NCBI GenBank assembly: GCA_013288905.1
Contig: JABDAW010000013.1
Span: 1-32,757, forward strand
Length of the DNA: 32,757 nucleotides
DNA from: Bacteroidota bacterium
Lineage (GTDB): Bacteria; Bacteroidota; Bacteroidia; AKYH767-A; JABDAW01
Direction of reading: 5' to 3'
Of this stretch, positions 16,457 to 25,361 are shown piece after piece. The notes beneath the pieces were generated by a model, which was not told where the DNA came from, made no database searches, and saw nothing but the letters and a program-made list of their open reading frames with translations. The position numbers were made by a program, and so were the translations under genes. Positions within the stretch are counted from its first letter, which is position 1. The number at the start of each line of letters is the position of its first letter.

Positions 16457-16569
16457 CAGTGAACAGTGAATAGTGCAAAACCCGAGATACCGTTCACTAT
16501 TCACTATTCACTGTTCACTGTTCACTGTTCACTATTCACTATTCACTATTCACTATTCACTATTCACTA
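16457..16569 (+). repeat. TTCACTA heptamer array with an inverted copy (hairpin)
   Basis: Eleven head-to-tail 7-bp units (TTCACTA or TTCACTG) fill 16493-16569. Upstream, 16457-16475 is the exact reverse complement of 16502-16520, so a 19-bp stem with a 26-base loop can form. The array ends 8 bases before the yicC -7 element, so the -33 region of that promoter is made of repeat units. Confidence 0.9.
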
Positions 16570-16576
16570 TTATTCC

Positions 16577-16584
16577 TATCTTTG
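16577..16584 (+). promoter_or_regulatory. yicC operon -7 promoter element TATCTTTG
   Basis: Perfect TAnnTTTG match 23 bases before the yicC ATG. The bases where a -33 element should be lie in the TTCACTA array, and no TTTG is present there. Confidence 0.65.
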
Positions 16585-16607
16585 CCCCTTGATAAATAAA
16601 TAATAAT

Positions 16608-17477
16608 ATGCTAAAATCAATGACGGGGTATGGCAAGGCAGTTGCTGAATATAACGGTAAAACCTATACCATCGAAGTAAAATCTCTTAATTCTAAATTC
16701 TTAGACCTGTCTTTGAGGCTTCCAAATGGGCTGAAGGAACATGAGATAGAAGTTCGCACAGAAATCGGTAAATTGCTCGAACGAGGTAAGATTGATCTGT
16801 CCATTAATACTGATAATGGCTTTCATAAAAGCGTTGGAGTTAACAAGGATTTATTTAAAGCATATTATGAGGAATTGTCCGGTTTGAAGGATGAATTATG
16901 CTTTGAAGCAGGGGATATTTTAAGAACCATACTTACCATTCCTGATGTCTTGAGTTCACCGAAAAAAGAAATGAGTGAAGAGGAACTTAAATTCTTCAAA
17001 GCCGCTATTTATAAGGCTATTGATGACTGCAATAATTTTCGGATTCAGGAGGGAGAGCAGACTGCCAATGAGATTCGGTTGAGGGTTGATTCCATAAAAT
17101 CATTGCTGACAGATGTTGAAAAATTCGATGCGCCACGAATTGAGAATGTCAAAAATAAATTAAAGGGAAGCCTCCTGGATATTATCTCTAAAAACAATCT
17201 TGACAACAACCGTTTTGAGCAGGAGCTGATATTTTATATTGAAAGAATGGATATGACAGAAGAGAAAATTCGCCTTTCTTCTCACCTCAATTATTTTCTT
17301 GAAACGATGAATGATAGTATGTCTCCGGGTAAGAAATTAGGTTTTATCTCCCAGGAGATGGGGCGCGAAATAAACACCCTCGGCTCTAAGGCTAATGATG
17401 CCGATATTCAGAAAATAGTCGTTCAGATGAAAGATGAACTGGAGAAAATAAAAGAACAGTTGAGTAACGTTTTATAA
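16608..17477 (+). CDS. yicC: YicC/YloC family endoribonuclease
   Basis: 289 residues, the usual length. It begins MLKSMTGYGKA, the family hallmark, with the YicC N-terminal domain to about residue 155 and the C-terminal DUF1732 domain ending GREINTLGSKANDADIQKIV, then VQMKDELEKIKEQL. Family members are cytoplasmic endoribonucleases linked to RNA turnover. It leads a plus-strand operon with gmk 9 bases downstream and nadD after that, an order common in Bacteroidota. Confidence 0.93.
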   Translation: MLKSMTGYGKAVAEYNGKTYTIEVKSLNSKFLDLSLRLPNGLKEHEIEVRTEIGKLLERGKIDLSINTDNGFHKSVGVNKDLFKAYYEELSGLKDELCFEAGDILRTILTIPDVLSSPKKEMSEEELKFFKAAIYKAIDDCNNFRIQEGEQTANEIRLRVDSIKSLLTDVEKFDAPRIENVKNKLKGSLLDIISKNNLDNNRFEQELIFYIERMDMTEEKIRLSSHLNYFLETMNDSMSPGKKLGFISQEMGREINTLGSKANDADIQKIVVQMKDELEKIKEQLSNVL

Positions 17478-17486
17478 GGCATCATT

Positions 17487-18053
17487 TTGAATAATAAGAT
17501 CATACTTTTTTGTGGTCCATCCGGTTCTGGCAAGACTACTATTTCACAATATCTTTTAAAGAATAACAGCAATCTCTGCTTCTCTGTATCCGTTACCACC
17601 CGAGAGATGCGGGCTAATGAAAAGGATGGAGAGGATTATTATTTCATTACCAAGGAAGAATTCCAAAGGAAGATGGCTAATGATGAATTCATCGAATGGG
17701 AAGAAGTCTATTCAGGAATATTTTATGGGACATTGAAGGATGAAGTGCAGCGAATATGGGCTATGAACAAGCATGCGATTTTTGATGTGGATGTCATGGG
17801 CGGATTGAATATTAAGAAACAATTTGGAGATAAAGCGTTGTCGGTTTGCGTGATGCCTCCTTCGATTGAAATATTAAGAGAACGATTGATAGCAAGGCAG
17901 AGTGAAACCCCCGACAGTCTTGAAAAAAGGATTAATAAAGCGCTGACAGAAATGGGATATTCCAATCAATTTGAACGGATCATAATTAATGATGATCTTC
18001 AAGACAGTTGCCGTCTGGCACAAGGGATGTTAGATGAATTTCTTGAATCCTGA
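17487..18053 (+). CDS. gmk: Guanylate kinase
   Basis: 188 residues; phosphorylates GMP to GDP with ATP in the cytoplasm. The P-loop GPSGSGKTT is at residues 9-17. The GMP-binding segment follows (SVTTREMRANEKDGEDYYFI) and then FIEWEEVYSGIFYGT. The start is TTG at 17487: no ATG or GTG precedes the P-loop in frame, and the next ATG is beyond it. ATT at 17484 is the only nearby alternative. It sits 9 bases after yicC and 6 bases before nadD. Confidence 0.95.
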   Translation: MNNKIILFCGPSGSGKTTISQYLLKNNSNLCFSVSVTTREMRANEKDGEDYYFITKEEFQRKMANDEFIEWEEVYSGIFYGTLKDEVQRIWAMNKHAIFDVDVMGGLNIKKQFGDKALSVCVMPPSIEILRERLIARQSETPDSLEKRINKALTEMGYSNQFERIIINDDLQDSCRLAQGMLDEFLES

Positions 18054-18059
18054 TCGTTC

Positions 18060-18635
18060 ATGAAAATTGGTCTGTTCTTTGGTTCCTTTAACCCTGTTCA
18101 CAACGGACATTTGGTGATAGCCGGATACATGGCTGAATTCACTGATTTGGATCAGGTCTGGATGGTCGTTTCTCCACAAAATCCTTTAAAGATTAAGAAT
18201 AGTTTATTGAAGGACATACATCGTCTTGCGCTGGTAAATGAGGCTATTGGAGATTATCGAAAATTAAAATCTTCTAACATAGAATTCAAATTGCAAAAGC
18301 CATCTTATACCATTAATACCCTCCTTCATTTATCCGAAAAATATACCCAGCATGAATTTGTATTGATTATGGGCATGGATAATTTACAGACATTAGATAA
18401 ATGGAAAAACTACGAAGAGATTCTCAATAATTACGAGGTATATGTTTATCCACGTCAAAATTGTGAGGGTGAAAAATTCATCAATCACCTTAAAGTAAAA
18501 CTCATAGATGCCCCTGTGATGGAGCTTTCTGCCTCCTTTATTCGAAAGGCTATTAAGGACAAAAAAGATGTGAGATATATGCTCCCCGAATCAGTTTATA
18601 AATATATTATGGAGATGCACTTTTATGAGAAGTAA
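18060..18635 (+). CDS. nadD: Nicotinate-nucleotide adenylyltransferase
   Basis: 191 residues. It transfers AMP from ATP to nicotinate mononucleotide, the penultimate step of NAD synthesis. Motifs are GLFFGSFNPVHNGHL at the N-terminus (nucleotidyltransferase HxGH), MGMDNLQTLDKW in the middle, and SASFIRKAI near the C-terminus, which corresponds to the ISSTxIR motif. Last gene of the yicC-gmk-nadD operon. It ends 39 bases from the end of the convergent prenyltransferase gene; only a weak hairpin (AATAG-tgag-CTATT) lies between. Confidence 0.95.
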   Translation: MKIGLFFGSFNPVHNGHLVIAGYMAEFTDLDQVWMVVSPQNPLKIKNSLLKDIHRLALVNEAIGDYRKLKSSNIEFKLQKPSYTINTLLHLSEKYTQHEFVLIMGMDNLQTLDKWKNYEEILNNYEVYVYPRQNCEGEKFINHLKVKLIDAPVMELSASFIRKAIKDKKDVRYMLPESVYKYIMEMHFYEK

Positions 18636-18674
18636 TCCGCTCTAAATAGTGAGCTATTCAATACTTCGATATTC

Positions 18675-19547
18675 TTATTTGTGAATAAATAAATCCATTA
18701 TCACGAAGGTCGCAAAGAGAATGCTTGCCACGCCATTTGTGGTTGCAAAGGCAAGATTGACTTTCGATAAATCAGTCGGTTTTATCAAGGTATGCTGGTA
18801 GATGAGGAGGGAGATAAAGGCTGCGAATCCTATCCAGTAAATTATTCCGAAAGGTGCCGTCATTCCTGCATAGAATAAGAAAATGATGGTGAGGGAATGA
18901 AAGATTTTTGAAAGAATTAATGCCCTGCTTACGCCAAGCCAGGCAGGGATAGAGAATAGATTATTTGCTTTGTCGAAGAGTTCATCTTGGAGCGCATATA
19001 TAATATCAAATCCACTTACCCAGAATAATACCGCGAAGGAAAAATAAAGCGGCAGCCAATCAAATTTTCCGGTAACGGCAAGGTATGCTCCGATGGGTGC
19101 AAGGGATAATCCGATTCCAAGAATGACATGGCATAAGGCAGTGAATCTTTTCGTAAAACTATATCCTAATATCACTGCCAAAGCCACGGGAGACAAGTAA
19201 AGACAGATCGTATTGATAAAATAAGTTACGGTGATAAATAGCAATGAAGAAACAATGACAAAGAACAATGCTGCATGAGAAGAAATGATGCCGGCAGGAA
19301 TTTCTCTCAAGGCAGTACGTGGGTTTTTCTTATCAAATTCTTTATCAATATATCGGTTGAATGCCATGGCTGAACTTCGCGCAAATATCATACAGAAAAG
19401 TATCAGGATTAATTTATGAACATCAAGAATATTACCCGTAATTTTTACAGCAAGGAAGTAGCCAATCATAGCGAATGGCAAGGCAAAGACAGTATGACTG
19501 AATTTGATGAGGGAAAGATAATTGGTGATGGTTTTCAGGGCAGTCAT
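18675..19547 (-). CDS. UbiA-family prenyltransferase, probably menaquinone biosynthesis (MqnP-like)
   Basis: 290 residues with 8-9 membrane helices. The first aspartate motif NRYIDKEFDKKNPRT (about residues 64-78) and the second, YALQDELFDKANNLFSIP (about 184-201), bind prenyl diphosphate through Mg2+. DxxFDxxxxLxSIP is typical of the 4-hydroxybenzoate prenyltransferase-like branch that includes MqnP of the futalosine menaquinone pathway. As Bacteroidota normally use menaquinone, that role is more likely than ubiquinone synthesis, but no other men or mqn gene is in the window to confirm it. It starts 3 bases after the protease stop codon, so both are probably cotranscribed. Confidence 0.85.
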   Translation of the reverse strand: MTALKTITNYLSLIKFSHTVFALPFAMIGYFLAVKITGNILDVHKLILILFCMIFARSSAMAFNRYIDKEFDKKNPRTALREIPAGIISSHAALFFVIVSSLLFITVTYFINTICLYLSPVALAVILGYSFTKRFTALCHVILGIGLSLAPIGAYLAVTGKFDWLPLYFSFAVLFWVSGFDIIYALQDELFDKANNLFSIPAWLGVSRALILSKIFHSLTIIFLFYAGMTAPFGIIYWIGFAAFISLLIYQHTLIKPTDLSKVNLAFATTNGVASILFATFVIMDLFIHK

Positions 19548-19550
19548 AGA

Positions 19551-21770
19551 TTAAAGAACCATCATTTTCTTTGTTGAAATAGTTCTTCCTTCGACCTTTA
19601 AAGAATAGAAATAGATGCCGCTTGCTAATTGAGATTTATTGAAGGGAATAGTCCCTGAATTATTGTCCAGAGGGATTGTAATAATCATATTCCCAAGCAG
19701 GTCATTGATGGTTATTTCTGCTTTAGAATTCAAAAGATTATTCGGAAGACTATAGCTGATGGATGTCTGATCAGAGAAGGGATTCGGGTAATTGGACAAG
19801 TAGGAATTCGATGGATTTTGTTTAGGAATTCCGGCATCAAAACTATAAGGATTTGTGCAATGCAGGGCAAGACATGCATCAGCTTTCCCATATCCCCAAC
19901 GATTATTTGGAACGGGTCCCCATATAGACGGATCGCCATAGCTGCGGGTATTATAGATAATACAATTTCGAACCTGATCCGACGAATCGAAAGTATTCAC
20001 CTCAAGAAAAAGAGCCGCAATACCAGCAACAGAAGGGCTTGCCATAGATGTGCCACTGGCAAATATATCACAACCACTGGCTGATACTTTTTCGCATCCA
20101 GACGCTGTCAATTTAAATGCAGCCAGGTCGCCAAGTGCTCCAGGAGAAAACATCCATAAACCTGGAGATGTAACATCGGGCTTAATTCTATTATCACGAG
20201 TCGGACCGCAACTGGATTGTCCCCATATCTGTCCTACAATAGGACCTGTCCTCACAACATGCAAATTCGAATTGGTATCAATGCACCAAACCTCCGCAGA
20301 ATCTCGGTTTGCATAGGCTCCGACAGTTATAACATGTTTGGAACATTGGAAACTGCTGCATATATTTTGATTGGTATCCGGATATTGATAATAAGCCATT
20401 GGAGCATAAGTAGAGCTATTTGGAAGACTATTGTTTTGTTGAAAATCCCAACTATAAGCATCAAATTTACCAGCACCAGTTGTCATCAATCTAAACAAAT
20501 GATTCGTATCAGTTCCGTTTGTTACAGGATTAATTTGAATTTGGATTCCGATTACATTACCTTGCACAATCTTTGCTGACATAATATTTGCAATTGTTTG
20601 CCCGCTATTGTTTAATAAAACATCACTATAAATTGTATTAGCTAAATGATAAAAGGTATCTGTTCTAAAAGGAATATGTCCATCAAAAGAATAATAATTG
20701 GTATTAATATTCACAGAGTCTGCTCCAATAGAGAACTTGATATTATTGAATTGTGAAGTGTCACCCCACATTTCGACATACATTGTCGGGTCAGTTAACC
20801 AAGTAAAAGTAGTGTCAGAAGTAACAGTAGTGGATACATGGAAATTCGATCCCCCTTCATTCCCGACAGCACAAACGAAAGACTGCCCTACATTAGCGGT
20901 TACCAAATTATCAATCAATTGAGCTACCAGATCTGTCCCATCATGAGAACCAAAATAATCGCCAAGGCTGACATTGATAACACACGGCTCGCCTAATGAT
21001 GCTGCCTTTTCATAAATCCATGCAGTGCCATCAGAAATGGTATTATCGGTAGTATTATTTCCATCATATTTAACAATTACCAAATCTGCTTTTGGTGCCA
21101 CGCCATGATGCAAACTACCATCGCAAAGCCCGTCTCCGGCAGCTATTCCGGCATCAATGGTGCCATGACTGTTGTAATCGTAATAGTCTGTGCAAAGACC
21201 CGCATCAATCTGAGCAGCATTCCATTCACGACCATAATCATAAGGTTGAGGACGGTTTGCCGTGCTGGGATCAGTTTGATCCCAAAAAAACTTTATTCTT
21301 GTACTGCTATCTTCATTTTGGAAATCCTGATGACGAAAGTCAATTCCTTCATCAATTATCCCTACTACCACGCCCTTTCCAAAAAGATTATATCCCAAAC
21401 AACTGCTGTCTTCAAGAGAAATAACATTGGTGCGATCTGCCAGAATCATTTTATCATTCAAAGGTTGATAATGAGAATTTGCTATTTCAATTTGCTTTAT
21501 CAATGGGTTTTGGATCAGCTTGGAAACATACTTCAATTTCATCTTTATCGAAGCTATATTCCCGGAAGAAAACCTGAATACACCGCCATTATCGGCAGTA
21601 ATTTTTTTAATGGTTGCAATGTCTCCTTTTGCCAAAACAGTTACTGTTTTTTCGGGATCGGAATAAATTTGCAACCTGTTTTTATTCGAAGGAACGGTCT
21701 TTTGATTCACCTGACCGAATGTAGTAAGACTGACGAGAATTAGGATGGCGAAGATGGTATAATTTTTCAT
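19551..21770 (-). CDS. Secreted subtilisin-family (S8) serine protease with T9SS sorting domain
   Basis: 739 residues from ATG at 21770; a GTG two codons upstream is a less likely start. Signal peptide MKNYTIFAILILVSLTTFG, then a propeptide-like region to about residue 110. The catalytic triad is visible: Asp in VGIIDEGIDFRH (about 140), His in YNSHGTIDAGIAAGDG (about 202), Ser in ASGTSMASPSVAGIAALF (about 573). The very long insert between His and Ser (about 370 residues) resembles that of large S8 peptidases. The C-terminus is a T9SS sorting domain (YPNPFSDQTSISYSLP, ITINDLLGNMI, ASGIYFYSL, ending KKMMVL). It is probably a surface-bound or released protease. Why it shares an operon with a prenyltransferase is unclear. 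Confidence 0.92.
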   Translation of the reverse strand: MKNYTIFAILILVSLTTFGQVNQKTVPSNKNRLQIYSDPEKTVTVLAKGDIATIKKITADNGGVFRFSSGNIASIKMKLKYVSKLIQNPLIKQIEIANSHYQPLNDKMILADRTNVISLEDSSCLGYNLFGKGVVVGIIDEGIDFRHQDFQNEDSSTRIKFFWDQTDPSTANRPQPYDYGREWNAAQIDAGLCTDYYDYNSHGTIDAGIAAGDGLCDGSLHHGVAPKADLVIVKYDGNNTTDNTISDGTAWIYEKAASLGEPCVINVSLGDYFGSHDGTDLVAQLIDNLVTANVGQSFVCAVGNEGGSNFHVSTTVTSDTTFTWLTDPTMYVEMWGDTSQFNNIKFSIGADSVNINTNYYSFDGHIPFRTDTFYHLANTIYSDVLLNNSGQTIANIMSAKIVQGNVIGIQIQINPVTNGTDTNHLFRLMTTGAGKFDAYSWDFQQNNSLPNSSTYAPMAYYQYPDTNQNICSSFQCSKHVITVGAYANRDSAEVWCIDTNSNLHVVRTGPIVGQIWGQSSCGPTRDNRIKPDVTSPGLWMFSPGALGDLAAFKLTASGCEKVSASGCDIFASGTSMASPSVAGIAALFLEVNTFDSSDQVRNCIIYNTRSYGDPSIWGPVPNNRWGYGKADACLALHCTNPYSFDAGIPKQNPSNSYLSNYPNPFSDQTSISYSLPNNLLNSKAEITINDLLGNMIITIPLDNNSGTIPFNKSQLASGIYFYSLKVEGRTISTKKMMVL

Positions 21771-21800
21771 AAGCACTATTCTTTATGTTTTTATTGGTTA

Positions 21801-21833
21801 CAAAATTAGGGAAAATTATGGAGATGAAACAAA
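21801..21833 (-). promoter_or_regulatory. Promoter TTTG-N21-TAATTTTG for the protease gene
   Basis: On the minus strand, TTTG (21830-21833) lies 21 bases from a perfect -7 TAATTTTG (21801-21808), which is 30 bases before the ATG at 21770. Confidence 0.65.
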
Positions 21834-21947
21834 TTAAAGTCTTAATAATTCAATAATTGCCAAATTCCCATACCCCGATTTTAGAGTTAAAATAATCCAT
21901 TTATACCTTGAATGACTTTTTTAGTAAATTTGTCATACGCCAAACGT

Positions 21948-22234
21948 AAGGTAGTTTCCCTTTGCTATGTAATGCTCTCGCTGGTGCTTAAGGTAGTTTC
22001 CCTTTGCTATGGATTGCTCTCGCCGATGCTTAAGGTAGTTTCCCTTTGCTATGGATTGCTCACGCCGGTGCTTATGGAAGTTTCCCTTTGCTATGGATTG
22101 CTCACGCCGATGCTTATGGAAGTTTCCCTTTGCTATGGATTGCTCACGCCGATGCTTATGGAAGTTTCCCTTTGCTATGGATTGCTCTCGCAGGTGCTTA
22201 TGGAAGTTTCCCTTTGCTATGGATTGCTCACGCC
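21948..22234 (+). repeat. 42-bp tandem array, six full units and one partial
   Basis: Units start at 21948, 21990, 22032, 22074, 22116, 22158 and 22200, each holding GTTTCCCTTTGCTATGGAT followed by TGCTC(A/T)CGCC. The first three units begin AAGGTAG and the later ones ATGGAAG, so the array grew in blocks. There are no spacers, so it is not CRISPR. Together with its flanks it fills the 545 bases between the protease and the MgtC-like gene. Open frames on both strands follow from the period of 42. Confidence 0.95.
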
Positions 22235-22252
22235 ATAGCAAAGTGAAACTAT
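22206..22252 (+). repeat. Hairpin closing the 42-bp array
   Basis: GTTTCCCTTTGCTATGG in the last unit (22206-22222) pairs with CCATAGCAAAGTGAAAC just after it (22233-22249): 17 bases with one mismatch and a 10-base loop. The array thus ends in an inverted copy of its own unit. Confidence 0.75.
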
Positions 22253-22315
22253 CTTGGCATTCTCAATGGGGATTTTAGTTTTAACGGTGAAAAAAAGAGG
22301 GATTCTCACTTTGAT

Positions 22316-23599
22316 TTAGTTTAGTAATCGAATCACAATGATCACAGCAAAGCCCGCAATGAAAAGAATTCCCCAACCGGTCAATAATAATTTGCGAATA
22401 GATTTATCAGATAGGGAATAACTATAGATTCCTTTTAGAATATTATTCCCCACTGTAGCTTGAATTGCGGCGAAGGCGATGATGGCATTCACCACTTCAT
22501 ATTTCCCTTGTAAAAGATTCATCAGGAAGGGGTCAATATCGGTAAGACCGGCAATATAGGACAAGATATTCAGACCACCATTACCAAATTTTTCTATGGT
22601 AAAATGGGTGATTAAAGTGAAGGCGACATAGAGAACCGCAAAGATGAGAGCCACCTTAAACTCCAGAGGGTTTCGGTCGTCCTTAATAGTAGTTGAAGCA
22701 ATCGGAGCATCCTGTTTTCTTCTGTTATAAATAATGAAACCGGTAGCAATTGTTATTAAAAACAAGGCTATAAAATACGGCAGTATTATGCCCGCAATTG
22801 CTGTATTAAATATCACCATTAAAATAAAAATCCTCACATACATCATGGACGTGGCAAGGATTATCGAAGCTGCATATTCATGAGGAGTTGAAGTCTTTTC
22901 ATTGCTTTTCCTGGCAATAATAATCGTGGTGGCGGTGCTGCTGTATAAGCCTCCTAAAAAGCCTGTAATCATGATGCCGGAATTTGGAAAGACAAATTTA
23001 TTAAGCAAATAACTGAAGTAGGACATTGCCGAAATAATGACCACCGCGAGCCATACCTGGTAAGGAGTTATTTGGATGAATGTGAAGATTTGTTCGTTAG
23101 GCACCATCGGTAAAATGATGCCTGCAATGACAATGAATTTGCCGAGCGTAAGGAATTCATTATTGTCGAATTTTCTCGTGACTTCGGTGAAGGTCTCCTT
23201 TAATTCTGCAAGAAATAAAACCGTTACGACGATGATCAGCACCAGCCATTTCGGTTGGGTGAAGACTAACGGCGCGAGGCAATAGGTTATGAGAGCGATG
23301 AGGACGGCGGTGACTCCGAACTTGCGCTGGATTTGCATTTTCTGGAAATAATAGATGCAGAGTAATGCAGAAATGATTACAAATCCTCCAAGATAAAAAT
23401 AATGATTTTCCGATTCAAGAACCCAAAGGATGTATCCAAGGATACCGATAAAAGTGAATGTTCTGTCAGTTCCGAATAAGACTTCGGTTTCCAATTGAAT
23501 GTTACGACGACGTTGTTCCAAGCCTAATAAAAGGGAGAACAGGGTCACCAAAACGAAGTTGATAAAACTTACAGGGATATTTTCGAGGCTTTGAATCAT
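22316..23599 (-). CDS. MgtC/SapB and DUF4010 family membrane protein
   Basis: 427 residues with about 12 hydrophobic helices. The N-terminal part carries LLGLEQRRR (residues 24-32) and FTFIGILGYI, matching the MgtC/SapB N-terminal region; the rest matches the DUF4010 arrangement, with GFLGGLYSSTATTIIIARKS near residue 215 and a conserved C-terminal AIIAFAAIQATVGNNILKG. The transported or sensed substrate is not established; MgtC relatives are linked to Mg2+ limitation. A perfect minus-strand -7 element ends only 5 bases before the ATG, so the message may be leaderless. A terminator for the gene upstream on this strand lies at 23638-23668, so it is probably transcribed alone. Confidence 0.87.
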   Translation of the reverse strand: MIQSLENIPVSFINFVLVTLFSLLLGLEQRRRNIQLETEVLFGTDRTFTFIGILGYILWVLESENHYFYLGGFVIISALLCIYYFQKMQIQRKFGVTAVLIALITYCLAPLVFTQPKWLVLIIVVTVLFLAELKETFTEVTRKFDNNEFLTLGKFIVIAGIILPMVPNEQIFTFIQITPYQVWLAVVIISAMSYFSYLLNKFVFPNSGIMITGFLGGLYSSTATTIIIARKSNEKTSTPHEYAASIILATSMMYVRIFILMVIFNTAIAGIILPYFIALFLITIATGFIIYNRRKQDAPIASTTIKDDRNPLEFKVALIFAVLYVAFTLITHFTIEKFGNGGLNILSYIAGLTDIDPFLMNLLQGKYEVVNAIIAFAAIQATVGNNILKGIYSYSLSDKSIRKLLLTGWGILFIAGFAVIIVIRLLN

Positions 23600-23603
23600 T
23601 GGG

Positions 23604-23611
23604 CAAAATTA
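23604..23611 (-). promoter_or_regulatory. Minus-strand -7 promoter element TAATTTTG
   Basis: Perfect TAnnTTTG match, with the start codon of the DUF4010 gene 4 bases after it. Transcription should start at or within a few bases of the ATG. Confidence 0.55.
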
Positions 23612-23632
23612 CATAAAAGTCTTGAACAATAA

Positions 23633-23668
23633 TTAAAAAAGCCTTCTGATTATTCATCAGAAGGCTTT
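23633..23668 (-). terminator. Rho-independent terminator after the TlpA-like gene
   Basis: On the minus strand AAAGCCTTCTGAT pairs with ATCAGAAGGCTTT around a 5-base loop, followed by a T run. It starts 25 bases after the stop codon at 23693. Confidence 0.9.
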
Positions 23669-23692
23669 CTTAATTTAATTTACAATTCCTGC

Positions 23693-25192
23693 TTACTCCT
23701 TTTCGGGAGCATAAATATCTTCCTTATCTTTCGATTTTACTTTAAGGAAATCAAGGTCATTATAATTAATTTCTTTTCCATCCTCATGCAGCTTACGCTT
23801 CATAAAGTCAGCCAATGTTTCTGGGTCAAGACGTTTGGCAATAATCTTTTTGTTTTCATCAAGAACATAGATTTGTGGGGTGGTAACGATGTCCCATTCA
23901 TGACGGAAATTATTGTGAAGATTAATATCAGCAACATTGATCCAATTCAAGCCTTTTTCACGAATGAATTTCTTCCATTTTTCTTCTTCAACAGCAGAGT
24001 TCGCAGCAAAAATTTCGATACCAAAAGGTTTAGCTACCTGGTACCATTTTATCAATTTAGGAATTGCTTTTTGGCAGTGACCACAATCAGGATCCCAGAA
24101 TACCAAGACAGTATATTTTGCTTTTATATCATATAAAGATTTCCATTGACCAGCAGTATCCTGAAGGATAATATATTGAGCCTGTTTGCCTATCTCAAGA
24201 GGTTTTAATGTCCTGGCACGTTCTTGAATTTTATATAATTGAGTTGAATCCACCCAAGTGGCTTGGTCTTTGGTATAATATGTTTCAGCCATGTGAACGA
24301 AAACCGCATCCATACCCATTATATTCGAGGTCTCATAAGTATTGGTAATCCACCATACAACATATTTAAACATTTCATTATTAGCCTTTGCTTTCTCAAC
24401 AAGCATATCAGCTTCCTTGTCAACAGAATCAGGCATTTGGAGCACTAAATCTTTCATATATTGAGAAAGTTTTGAATGGAAGACAGGGGTACGCAACAAA
24501 CGCTCATCACTGAAATCCACCTTGTCAAAGAAGTGAGCTTTGTAATAATGATATGCAAATGTAGAATCTTTCCTTCCATTAGGTAAGATAGGAATTTCGG
24601 GAACCTTAGGTTCTTCAGAAAGATTAAATACCTTTGTTAGCAATGCATCAGGGTTTTGTTTTGCAAAATTCTTCTTGTAATTCTCAACTAATGAATCTAC
24701 CTTTAAGACCTTGGCTCGGTAAAATTCCGATGAGTCCTTATTTGTAGATTTAAAAGTGTTCATCTTTCCCTTTAATGCTTCCACTTCATGACCCTTGGCG
24801 GTAATAAAATTAAGGTAATCATAAAACAATTTGTTGTCATTAGAACCTTTAATCTTCATGTTTTTTACCATGTCTATGGTATCTGTTTCCATAGAGAAAT
24901 TTTGATCATGGTCAATCAAAACCTCGAAGTACTTCCTGCTGGGCAACACAAATAAATAAATGCCTCCAGGAAGTTTTTCCTTTCCTTCAAATACATACCT
25001 GCCCATGGCGTCAGACTTTGCTGAATCATGGATGTACTGTTTGTCACCGAAATAATTAGCAAGATAACACATGCTATCTTTAATTCCGGTTACCTTAATT
25101 TTAAGGCTGTAAGCCGGCTCGGTACCGGCAAATGATGCAATAGTCATTGCACAAAAAACGATTAAAAATGCTTTAAATCTAAGATTTCTCAT
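23693..25192 (-). CDS. Exported TlpA-like thioredoxin with DUF4369/DUF5106 regions
   Basis: 499 residues. Signal peptide MRNLRFKAFLIVFCAMTIASFA. Residues about 28-125 resemble DUF4369 (LKIKVTGIKDSMCYLANYFGDKQYI, DAMGRYVFEGKEKLPGGIYLFV); about 130-330 is a helical region like DUF5106; about 345-480 is a thioredoxin fold with FWDPDCGHCQKAIPKLIKWY, giving the redox pair CGHC near residues 367-370, and TTPQIYVLDENKKIIAKRL with the cis-proline. It likely reduces or rearranges disulfides in the periplasm. The charged tail after residue 480 is not part of the thioredoxin fold. It has its own promoter and terminator and diverges from rpoD. Confidence 0.88.
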   Translation of the reverse strand: MRNLRFKAFLIVFCAMTIASFAGTEPAYSLKIKVTGIKDSMCYLANYFGDKQYIHDSAKSDAMGRYVFEGKEKLPGGIYLFVLPSRKYFEVLIDHDQNFSMETDTIDMVKNMKIKGSNDNKLFYDYLNFITAKGHEVEALKGKMNTFKSTNKDSSEFYRAKVLKVDSLVENYKKNFAKQNPDALLTKVFNLSEEPKVPEIPILPNGRKDSTFAYHYYKAHFFDKVDFSDERLLRTPVFHSKLSQYMKDLVLQMPDSVDKEADMLVEKAKANNEMFKYVVWWITNTYETSNIMGMDAVFVHMAETYYTKDQATWVDSTQLYKIQERARTLKPLEIGKQAQYIILQDTAGQWKSLYDIKAKYTVLVFWDPDCGHCQKAIPKLIKWYQVAKPFGIEIFAANSAVEEEKWKKFIREKGLNWINVADINLHNNFRHEWDIVTTPQIYVLDENKKIIAKRLDPETLADFMKRKLHEDGKEINYNDLDFLKVKSKDKEDIYAPEKE

Positions 25193-25235
25193 AATTCAAT
25201 ATTTATATTTTTACTTTATTTTAAAATCGGGGCGG

Positions 25236-25243
25236 CAAAGCTA
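25236..25243 (-). promoter_or_regulatory. Minus-strand -7 promoter element TAGCTTTG
   Basis: Perfect TAnnTTTG match on the minus strand, 43 bases before the ATG at 25192; drives the TlpA-like gene. Confidence 0.6.
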
Positions 25244-25361
25244 ACAAATTCCGGCGCAAATTTCATAATTATACGATGAATAATAGATGAAAAATATAAA
25301 CTGCGAACATTCATGTTATGCTTGCGTTAAGAAATAATTAACCACAAGTTTAAAATAAAAC

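Noticed and set aside
16035-16478. Open frames on both strands over the third 21-bp array
   Set aside because: Low-complexity products of the repeat, overlapping each other on both strands, with no family resemblance and no third-position bias.
21948-22234. CRISPR array
   Set aside because: Units are contiguous and nearly identical, with no variable spacers, and no cas gene is in the window. The same holds for the other arrays.
21912-22278. Four overlapping repeat frames over the 42-bp array
   Set aside because: All follow from a period divisible by three without stops; no start signal or recognisable fold.
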